Shown here: piece by piece, positions 40,326-45,914 of the stretch
Layout of the letters: each line of letters opens with the position of its first letter
Numbering within the stretch: the first letter of the stretch is position 1
From: a virus
IMG/VR virus record: IMGVR_UViG_3300010400_000029
Coordinates: 1-45,914 of that record
Reading direction: 5' to 3' (one strand)
DNA: 45,914 nt
Notes under the pieces: model-generated
Told to the model about the DNA's origin: nothing
What the model saw: the letters and a program-made list of their open reading frames with translations, nothing else
Database searches by the model: none
Translations under genes and position numbers: made by a program

Positions 40326-40561
40326 GCGCGTTTCCTAAAGTTAATCAATCGAGACTTTTCTTTTCTCAGATTGTAAGTTTCCATTTTCTCATATGGCTTT
40401 ACTACATCGATACCATAGAACGCGCCGAGCGCCGTTGTAATAATCCATGACTTAGAACAATTCCAACGAATTGAATCGCGTGAAATTGCATCATTGATTT
40501 GGGTAATAGCGCGCGAGCTAATCTGGTGTTTCTTCTGTTTTGTGCGTGGTTGAATTTTCAT
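40322..40561 (-). CDS. Possible ribbon-helix-helix protein
   Basis: 79 residues from the ATG at 40561, chosen because AAGGA lies seven bases ahead, overlapping the upstream stop; a GTG at 40585 is rejected. Basic strand then helices (ISRDSIRWNCSKSWIITTALG) suggest a ribbon-helix-helix DNA-binding fold. Very basic overall. Confidence 0.5.
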   Translation of the reverse strand: MKIQPRTKQKKHQISSRAITQINDAISRDSIRWNCSKSWIITTALGAFYGIDVVKPYEKMETYNLRKEKSRLINFRKRA

Positions 40562-40571
40562 TTGAAATTCC

Positions 40572-40832
40572 TTAATTGTGTCCACTTTGTTCTTGAATTC
40601 TCATCTGTCTAAGAATTTCTTGTTTACCAGCGTCAAGCACGGTAATCAAATCCACAAAAATCATGGGAAATGTCCACGCCATGAATGACGCAGTTTTCAT
40701 GAATGCAAATCTAGTTTCTTCACTTCTGAGAATGAAATCAAGAAGTTCTTTTTCTGCAGGACTATTAGCAGAAATTTCTCTCATTGCTTTCAAAATGAAA
40801 TCCATCTGTTCGCCGTTAGTTTTTGTGGTCAT
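40572..40832 (-). CDS. Small helical protein with hydrophobic segment
   Basis: 86 residues; a hydrophobic stretch (FMAWTFPMIFVDLITVL, about 49-65) may touch a membrane, with charged helices on both sides. ATGA overlap with the gene upstream. Not recognised. Confidence 0.5.
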   Translation of the reverse strand: MTTKTNGEQMDFILKAMREISANSPAEKELLDFILRSEETRFAFMKTASFMAWTFPMIFVDLITVLDAGKQEILRQMRIQEQSGHN

Positions 40833-41653
40833 TTGGCCTTTTCTTTTTCTGTTATGTTGTTGTGAACTTTACACATACCCGGAGTCTCTGAGCATGTGCA
40901 ATCATCGCGCATCTTATTACGAATTAGCTTTAATGCTTGATCATATGGAATCTTCATCATCTTCGAATAGGATTCAGCTAATTTCTCCTCCGGATTTTTT
41001 GCTTTTGCTTTAACTTTTGGTGTTGAAGTTTTAATAACTTGTGGTGTATAGTTTGGCGTCATCTCCGCGAATTCATGACGCAACTTCATTCTAATTTCTG
41101 GAATTACCTTACCTACATAATTCTGAATTACTTTAACTTCAGCTGACGCTTCCAATTGACCTGCTTTCAATTGGAATAGAACACGGGCTAAATAGTTGAT
41201 TCGTTTACGACATGCAACTGCCAGCGCGTATGCTTTATTTTCGGTTCCAATTATACTATCATCCAAATCGATTAGATTCTTTAACTCAATTATGGACGGC
41301 ATCTTCGCGTTAAAAAAATCTGTGTATTGCTTAACATCACCATTAATGGCTTCATCAATCATACTCTTGACTGAATCGCCATTCATCGATTTAATCTGTT
41401 CAGTATCTACAATCCTATTAACTTGATTAACTATTTGTTCAAGAGAGAGCTTTTCCGCGGCTTCCTTTTTTTCTGGTGTTATTTTTTCTTTTTCTTCGCA
41501 TGTCTTGCACAAAAACAATTTCCCAACTAATTCCAAATTACCTACATTTGAACATGCTTCACATGTAGCTGAGTCACCATGCATATTCTCCGGGCCAGTA
41601 CATTTCTGACATATCTTCTCATTCCACGGTGCGGCGATAAATGTGTGATTCAT
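40829..41653 (-). CDS. Zinc-knuckle helical protein
   Basis: 274 residues. N-terminal Cys pairs CQKC, CEAC and CKTC form a zinc module within the first 55 residues. The centre is a long helical domain and the tail a Lys/Ala-rich linker ending in a Cys cluster CTCSETPGMC. Not assigned. Possible nucleic acid scaffold in takeover or replication. Confidence 0.55.
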   Translation of the reverse strand: MNHTFIAAPWNEKICQKCTGPENMHGDSATCEACSNVGNLELVGKLFLCKTCEEKEKITPEKKEAAEKLSLEQIVNQVNRIVDTEQIKSMNGDSVKSMIDEAINGDVKQYTDFFNAKMPSIIELKNLIDLDDSIIGTENKAYALAVACRKRINYLARVLFQLKAGQLEASAEVKVIQNYVGKVIPEIRMKLRHEFAEMTPNYTPQVIKTSTPKVKAKAKNPEEKLAESYSKMMKIPYDQALKLIRNKMRDDCTCSETPGMCKVHNNITEKEKAK

Positions 41654-41898
41654 TATTCTTCCAATGAATAATTGTATTTAGCAATTTCTTCAGGAGTAAG
41701 TAATGCAAACCATTCAGCGCGCGTCATGCCCTCATATTTCCTACATTTGCATATTGCCTTATTGTGCCAATTTCCACACTCTGAACATTGACCTTTTCCA
41801 ATTTCACCACATCCCTCAAAAGAATGTGATTGCGCGATATGACCACAATTTGTACAACGTGGCCACAAGTTACCAATTTCCGCAACACTTCTAGTCAT
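41653..41898 (-). CDS. Multi-Cys zinc-ribbon protein
   Basis: 81 residues with CTNC, C30, CSEC and CKC groups, enough for two zinc sites, then a short helix GMTRAEWFALLTPEE. One-base overlap with the next gene. Function unknown. Confidence 0.55.
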   Translation of the reverse strand: MTRSVAEIGNLWPRCTNCGHIAQSHSFEGCGEIGKGQCSECGNWHNKAICKCRKYEGMTRAEWFALLTPEEIAKYNYSLEE

Positions 41899-41909
41899 TT
41901 AAATTCTCT

Positions 41910-42086
41910 TTATTCTAAACCATGCTTCAATCTGATAACGAAATCCAACATTTCTGACTGATTCATAATGATTGTAATTCTACTTCTCATCTCATCATCT
42001 GCTACAATCAATGCAAATTCTTGATGCTCATTTTTAAACACTTGAATGTGTAAATTATCTTTATTGAACTGAAATACTTCTCTCAT
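41910..42086 (-). CDS. Small hypothetical protein
   Basis: 58 residues; beta hairpin pattern then a helix (MNQSEMLDFVIRLKHG). ATGA overlap with the peptide gene upstream. Not recognised. Confidence 0.55.
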   Translation of the reverse strand: MREVFQFNKDNLHIQVFKNEHQEFALIVADDEMRSRITIIMNQSEMLDFVIRLKHGLE

Positions 42087-42166
42087 GATTCAAACCACCA
42101 CCTGATTTTATCTATCCACAAAACTGAACCAAAGAATTGACTTATTTTGTATAGTAACCAACTCAT
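42083..42166 (-). CDS. 27-residue Trp-rich membrane-active-like peptide
   Basis: 27 residues with five Trp and several Phe/Ile/Leu, so it probably sits at a membrane. It has one of the best ribosome sites in the arm (AAGGAGAT, seven bases ahead), directly after the 18-bp hairpin at 42184-42236. It is coupled to the next gene by ATGA. The strong site and dedicated hairpin argue that it is made. Confidence 0.55.
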   Translation of the reverse strand: MSWLLYKISQFFGSVLWIDKIRWWFES

Positions 42167-42183
42167 TTTTAATCTCCTTAAGT

Positions 42184-42236
42184 CTACCGCCAAACCATGA
42201 TTTAGTATACGTTTATTCATCATGGCTTGGCGGCAG
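42184..42236 (-). promoter_or_regulatory. Long RNA hairpin before the Trp-rich peptide gene
   Basis: An 18-bp stem (42236-42219 with 42201-42184) with two G.U pairs in minus-strand RNA and no mismatch; in plus-strand RNA those positions are A.C. The 17-nt loop includes GTATAC. It is followed by GACTTAAGGAGA and the ATG at 42166, the same order as the hairpin at 16281. There is no U-tract. Confidence 0.7.
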
Positions 42237-42266
42237 TATTAAATAGATTAATAACCCCAAACGATA

Positions 42267-42461
42267 TTAAATGTCATAACCTTTCTCTCGCTTATCTGCG
42301 CATGAATTACAGTAACCATACTCTGGCTTAATCTTTACGCGCCGTCCACATCCATTACATTTCTTCCAAACTGATGCGCGCTGAGTTTGATGATAGAAAT
42401 CAATATCATCCTGTGATTCTATATCGTAATGACCATAATTATCGTCATAGAATACAGTCAT
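42267..42461 (-). CDS. Small zinc-ribbon protein
   Basis: 64 residues, acidic Tyr/Asp-rich start and a ribbon CNGCGRR...CNSC near the end with a Lys/Arg tail. Four bases separate it from the gene upstream. The gap of about 100 bp after it holds the 42184-42236 hairpin. Confidence 0.6.
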   Translation of the reverse strand: MTVFYDDNYGHYDIESQDDIDFYHQTQRASVWKKCNGCGRRVKIKPEYGYCNSCADKREKGYDI

Positions 42462-42465
42462 TTAA

Positions 42466-42648
42466 TTACTCCATCCAATATTCATTTGAATAAATCTTAA
42501 TCGGATTAACTGATGAAGAATTATTTAACTTTGCTTTAATTTGTTCACTTGTCATATCAGAAACTAATCTGATATATGATATCACCTCTTCTTTCTTAAT
42601 TCGTTCTTTTCTATCAGCACCAATATAATACACATAACATTGTTTCAT
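42466..42648 (-). CDS. Small hypothetical protein
   Basis: 60 residues; beta strand, then a helix (TSEQIKAKLNNSS). ATGA overlap with the zinc protein upstream. Not recognised. Confidence 0.5.
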   Translation of the reverse strand: MKQCYVYYIGADRKERIKKEEVISYIRLVSDMTSEQIKAKLNNSSSVNPIKIYSNEYWME

Positions 42649-42923
42649 TCTACACCTAATGAATTTAAGTACTCACGAATTTCTTTCGTGGACTTATCAC
42701 AATTCGCACATTTTGGCTGGTCATTCTTCATATTTGACTCATCCAAAATTAAATCGTCTCCGCATCCCCAACAAATACTAGTTTTACCTAATAATGTTGG
42801 CGTTAGATAATCTGGCATATAGTGTGGGCATGAGGCATGTGCGCACGCCCACACTTCACCAAACTTTAATTTCACACGGTGATACTTATGTGCTAACTTT
42901 GGATGCGGATTCTTTCTAGGCAC
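42645..42923 (-). CDS. Zinc-ribbon protein
   Basis: 92 residues from GTG 42923, four bases after the stop of the previous gene, with AAGGA 12 bases ahead. The open frame runs back to 43055 but would overlap the 42928-43071 gene almost fully, so the short version is preferred. Cys groups: CAHASC, CWGC, CANC. Acidic helical end. Confidence 0.5.
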   Translation of the reverse strand: MPRKNPHPKLAHKYHRVKLKFGEVWACAHASCPHYMPDYLTPTLLGKTSICWGCGDDLILDESNMKNDQPKCANCDKSTKEIREYLNSLGVE

Positions 42924-42927
42924 GATT

Positions 42928-43071
42928 TTACTTTTTCCTTCGATTTGGTCTATTGAACATTCCGTCTGATTGACCATCAAAATCTTTGTTTGCGCATTTA
43001 CGACAACGATAAACTGAATCGTTACGCACTCTGAATTGTTTTTTACAATCCACACAGTGTTTACGTTTCAT
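42928..43071 (-). CDS. Very small zinc ribbon
   Basis: 47 residues, CVDC (6-9) and CRKC (23-26), strongly basic. ATG at 43071 overlaps the SNF2 gene stop as ATGA, and AAGGAAAA precedes it. This compact basic ribbon probably binds nucleic acid. Confidence 0.65.
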   Translation of the reverse strand: MKRKHCVDCKKQFRVRNDSVYRCRKCANKDFDGQSDGMFNRPNRRKK

Positions 43072-45155
43072 TTTTTCCTTGAATTCACAATTGACTGAAT
43101 CAATTCACTGATAATCGTTGATTGTTTCCACTCAGGAATTGTTCCTTTATTCATTACTGCGTGGAATTGCCTTCTTTTTGTCTCAACAATTAGGTCTAAG
43201 TGAGTATCTGTAGTGTTTTCCGCGTGAACATACGTGCAATTAACTTTCTGCGAATCTTGACCAATACGAATCAATCTATCTTCTAACTGTTCTTCATTCA
43301 TCGGATTCCACTGACGTTCATGAATGACCATATCACAGCATACTTTCTGTAATCCGTCAGTTCCTTCACCGGCTGATAATGTGCTAGCAACCATTACAGC
43401 TAATGGTGAATTAATGAACGCCATTTTAACGCGCTGATTCTCTGTATCACTTAATGATGCAGTTAGCGCGTAAACTTCACAGATGTTTAATTCTTTAATC
43501 TGCCTTACAAGTAATTCGCCTACGTCTTTATGGTGAACACCAATAACTAAGTGACGCCCGGTTTCCTCAACAAATTCTTCTACCCATTCTACTGTGCTAG
43601 GAATTTTGGCTAAGCCCAGTATATGACGCATTCTCTGAAGTCTAGCTATTGCATTTGTTTCAGTTAATGCATTATCTTCTTCACCTGAAATAACTAATTC
43701 GTTATACCATTTAACGAATTCAGATACCTCATCTTCATATGTTTTGCGCGCCGAATCCTCAATCTCGCAAACAAGTTTCATTCTGTTTACGGTTGGTAGT
43801 TCCGGCATTACATCGTTTCGTTCGCGTCTAATAGCGATATGTGATATTGCCTGTTTAAATTCTTTAATTCGGCGAATACCACCCATTTTGGTTCGATTAC
43901 CATGCTGATAGTAATCAACCCATGTATTCAAGAAATGCTGATACCCATGAAACTTAACTGGGTCCAACATATTCAATACAACAAAGAATTCAGAACCACG
44001 ATTCTTCCACGGTGTTCCTGACAATGGAATAATGTGTGGTACTTCGCGCAATAAATTGCGCACTTCCTGAGTTCGCGTGCTATCAGGATTCTTAATTGAT
44101 TGAACCTCATCGATAATCGCGCACTTAATACCAAGTTTCTTAAATCTATCTTTTGGAATTCTTCTCAGTAAATCAAATGATGTGATGTAGCATTTCAATC
44201 CCGGCATCACACCTTGTTTTGAATCGGAGATTATCTGAGGAAAATAATCCTCACCACACCATCTCATAATCTCCATTAACCACTGAAACTTTAGCTTACT
44301 CTTTACGATAAATAAGCATGGTAAACTCTCCTGATTATACTTCAAATAAGCTAATGCCTGAACTGTCTTGCCAAGACCTTGCTGATCGAAAATAGCTGCT
44401 CTACCATTTTGCTTTTCTAAAAATCTTGCGCCCTCAACCTGAAATGGAAATAACCGATATTCCTCGCAAATCATGCATTTATTCTTATTCCATTCATGTT
44501 TGCAATTGATAACGTGTTCTTTCCAGAAATTACTTACCATCAAATCAAATGGTGATTGTGAATCACATGGAATGATACGAATGTGACCACATTCTAATTC
44601 CACCTGACGGTGTAGAACTCCATTAACTAATTTGCCGTTAACTAACTTCGGCTTAGTGCGAAATTCTTTACTGCTAACTTCTTTAGCAAGTTTACCACAA
44701 ACTTCGCATTTATCCTGAAACTTGGTAATCTTATATTTCGGTTCGCGCACCAATTCTTCTTGCGGAACCATCACAATCTGTTTGCGCTCAATATAATCTA
44801 CTTCAAGAATATCACCTGATCGAATTGCATCAATAGCCGCCGGTGATAAATCATATGTTGCGCACGCTTGTCCTGTAGAACCCAATTCAATTGCTTTAGC
44901 ACGCCATTGTGAGTTATGACCACAATATGGGCAAAGAATATGCGCTATTTCGTGATTGATAGTATCCTTTACCTCAATTTCAGGATGGATATCAATATGA
45001 TGCGCGTTCAAGAATATTGTCTTATTCTTGTAATCGCATTTGCCTAGAAAAACTGATTTACCTTGCGCGTAGGAAACTAACTTAAGTTTCCAATCCTGCA
45101 AGTTAAATTCGTTTAACCTTTCGCGTGCGTAATCTGTAGCTTCTTTTCTAGTCAT
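43068..45155 (-). CDS. SprT-like zincin fused to SNF2 helicase
   Basis: 695 residues. Residues about 1-90 are SprT-like: H68-E-I-A-H72 plus His80 in CGHNSQW, the HExxH...H layout of Spartan-type proteases. Residues about 145-235 hold Cys pairs (150/153, 189, 197, 218, 227/230). The SNF2 ATPase follows: Walker A DQQGLGKT (257-264), DEVQ (349-352), and motif VI QLEDRLIRIGQ (623-633). It could remodel or strip proteins crosslinked to or blocking DNA. It is the largest gene near the right-end promoter, so early or middle expression is likely. Confidence 0.82.
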   Translation of the reverse strand: MTRKEATDYARERLNEFNLQDWKLKLVSYAQGKSVFLGKCDYKNKTIFLNAHHIDIHPEIEVKDTINHEIAHILCPYCGHNSQWRAKAIELGSTGQACATYDLSPAAIDAIRSGDILEVDYIERKQIVMVPQEELVREPKYKITKFQDKCEVCGKLAKEVSSKEFRTKPKLVNGKLVNGVLHRQVELECGHIRIIPCDSQSPFDLMVSNFWKEHVINCKHEWNKNKCMICEEYRLFPFQVEGARFLEKQNGRAAIFDQQGLGKTVQALAYLKYNQESLPCLFIVKSKLKFQWLMEIMRWCGEDYFPQIISDSKQGVMPGLKCYITSFDLLRRIPKDRFKKLGIKCAIIDEVQSIKNPDSTRTQEVRNLLREVPHIIPLSGTPWKNRGSEFFVVLNMLDPVKFHGYQHFLNTWVDYYQHGNRTKMGGIRRIKEFKQAISHIAIRRERNDVMPELPTVNRMKLVCEIEDSARKTYEDEVSEFVKWYNELVISGEEDNALTETNAIARLQRMRHILGLAKIPSTVEWVEEFVEETGRHLVIGVHHKDVGELLVRQIKELNICEVYALTASLSDTENQRVKMAFINSPLAVMVASTLSAGEGTDGLQKVCCDMVIHERQWNPMNEEQLEDRLIRIGQDSQKVNCTYVHAENTTDTHLDLIVETKRRQFHAVMNKGTIPEWKQSTIISELIQSIVNSRKK

Positions 45156-45164
45156 TTGATTATT

Positions 45165-45389
45165 TTACTCACAACATGAATAATTGCGTGGGCAAGAACT
45201 ATGCCCAGCGCATTTATCGATATGGAGGCAAAACATTTGATAGGGAATTGTGGTAACAATCAATTGTGCATGATACGCGCAACGAACGACAACTTGATTA
45301 TCAAAGTCTTTTCTTAACTTTGTTTCAAGCTGGCAATTTTTGTGGTCAGCCTTGAATCGCTGAACTTGTTCGTAATTGCAGATAATCAT
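45165..45389 (-). CDS. Small Cys-rich protein
   Basis: 74 residues with seven Cys, most near the C-terminus (CAGHSSCPRNYSCCE), so metal or disulphide bonded. ATGA overlap with the gene upstream. Not recognised. Confidence 0.55.
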   Translation of the reverse strand: MIICNYEQVQRFKADHKNCQLETKLRKDFDNQVVVRCAYHAQLIVTTIPYQMFCLHIDKCAGHSSCPRNYSCCE

Positions 45390-45634
45390 TTGACTCCTAA
45401 TTCAGCTAATGTAGTGATATCCATGTCTTGAACATCATCATTAACTGTTCTAATCGTTTTATTTAACAACTGACCACTAATTCTTGTAGATACAGCGTTA
45501 AATATCAGATTACCATCATTTGGTGGATTATAATCGAACGTAACCCACGCGAATCCCACCGATTTAGTGCGATATACGCAACCATCCTTCCATTGCGTAA
45601 TCTTGAATACTTCGCGCAATCCTTGATATTTCAT
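45386..45634 (-). CDS. Small beta-rich hypothetical protein
   Basis: 82 residues, aromatic beta pattern (VYRTKSVGFAWVTFDYNPPND), then a helical end. Single-base overlap with the gene upstream. Second gene from the right-end promoter, so an early takeover role is possible. Not recognised. Confidence 0.55.
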   Translation of the reverse strand: MKYQGLREVFKITQWKDGCVYRTKSVGFAWVTFDYNPPNDGNLIFNAVSTRISGQLLNKTIRTVNDDVQDMDITTLAELGVK

Positions 45635-45762
45635 TATTGCTTCACCACAACTTGTTTCCCGCTTCTCACAAGCTGTCCCAACGCAATTAGCATCGATTTG
45701 CGCGTTTTGAAGGCGACTTCTATATTGTTACCGAATTCATCATTCACAATTAAAGTATTCAT
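45634..45762 (-). CDS. First gene of the leftward operon
   Basis: 42 residues from the ATG at 45762, which has AAAGGCAGG ahead. A longer in-frame version to 45846 would begin inside the promoter and is rejected. Short beta strand (TLIVNDEFGNNIEVAF) and basic helix. Not recognised. Confidence 0.6.
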   Translation of the reverse strand: MNTLIVNDEFGNNIEVAFKTRKSMLIALGQLVRSGKQVVVKQ

Positions 45763-45797
45763 CTGAATACCTGCCTTTAATATGCTGTAGAATAAAA

Positions 45798-45817
45798 GTG
45801 TCCTAAAAGTTGGACAC
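45798..45817 (-). promoter_or_regulatory. Leader hairpin of the leftward operon
   Basis: GTGTCC and GGACAC arms of six bp with an 8-nt loop, about 13 nt into the transcript, followed by TTTTATT on the minus strand. It may be a leader stabiliser or a weak attenuator. Confidence 0.55.
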
Positions 45818-45836
45818 CCTCTCTCTACTCCCGACC

Positions 45837-45865
45837 AGTTTAGCACGGGTAGGGGTAGGTGTCAA
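45837..45865 (-). promoter_or_regulatory. Main leftward sigma70 promoter
   Basis: On the minus strand TTGACA (45865-45860), exactly 17 bases, TAAACT (45842-45837). The expected start is near 45830. It is the only good promoter seen upstream of the leftward operon, which runs with overlapping genes to 28523. Confidence 0.85.
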
Positions 45866-45892
45866 GTCCGGGGTTATGATGGATAATATAAT

Positions 45893-45914
45893 AAAAAAAA
45901 AAAAAAAAAAAAAA
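45893..45914. repeat. Terminal A-run
   Basis: 22 A residues end the window, and the left end starts AAACAAAC. It is either a real homopolymer at the junction of a circular or terminally redundant genome, or an assembly or tailing artefact. The sequence alone cannot decide. Confidence 0.5.

Noticed and set aside
1-45914. CRISPR array, insertion sequence, integrase or attachment site
   Set aside because: No spaced repeats, transposase or recombinase motifs seen; the genome reads as lytic.

Overview
The window looks like the near-complete genome of a strictly lytic short-tailed (podovirus-type) tailed bacteriophage. It is AT-rich, has almost no space between genes, and uses Shine-Dalgarno sites and sigma70-type promoters, so the host is a bacterium; nothing seen fixes the host more closely. 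Virion genes include a large terminase, a 764-residue portal, a scaffold-like protein, a HK97-type capsid protein, a head-tail adaptor, a beta-propeller-like tail hub and three large internal/ejection-type proteins. No tape measure, tail tube, sheath, integrase, repressor or phage RNA polymerase was recognised.

Layout. The left terminus (1-1340) holds hairpins, three sigma70 promoters and two convergent genes that share a bidirectional terminator. Positions 1341-28548 are one long rightward transcription unit. It starts with a terminase-small-like protein and a group of secreted, fibre-like and carbohydrate-active proteins. TerL, portal, scaffold and capsid protein follow, then two paralogous decoration-like proteins, the tail hub, and the ejection proteins. 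The unit ends in a 1486-residue polyvalent-type protein with GHKL ATPase and HExxH zincin motifs. Positions 45865-28523 are one long leftward unit read from a strong promoter at the right end. It holds DNA metabolism and takeover genes: a SprT-SNF2 fusion, an Fe-S type PD-(D/E)XK nuclease, a Sak4-like recombinase with a DUF669-like partner, an Acb2/Tad1-like nucleotide sponge, a UDG-DNA polymerase I fusion, a DUF3987-like ATPase, a tRNA-Leu(UAA) and about forty small proteins, many with zinc ribbons. The two units meet tail to tail and overlap by 26 bp at 28523-28548.

How it works together. The right arm supplies replication, recombination and host counter-defence. The left arm supplies packaging, the particle, and the proteins that enter the cell with the DNA. 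Genes mostly overlap by ATGA, GTGA or TAATG, so translation is probably coupled along each unit. The few real gaps inside the units hold long RNA hairpins at 16281-16350, 35376-35437 and 42184-42236. Their G.U pairs are intact only in the RNA read in the direction of transcription, which suggests that they act as RNA.

The most interesting items are a probable overprinted gene inside the polyvalent protein gene (26612-26875), the multi-domain polyvalent protein itself, the Acb2-like anti-defence candidate, the SprT-SNF2 fusion and the family of leader/processing hairpins. All family calls are from motif reading only; no database search was possible.
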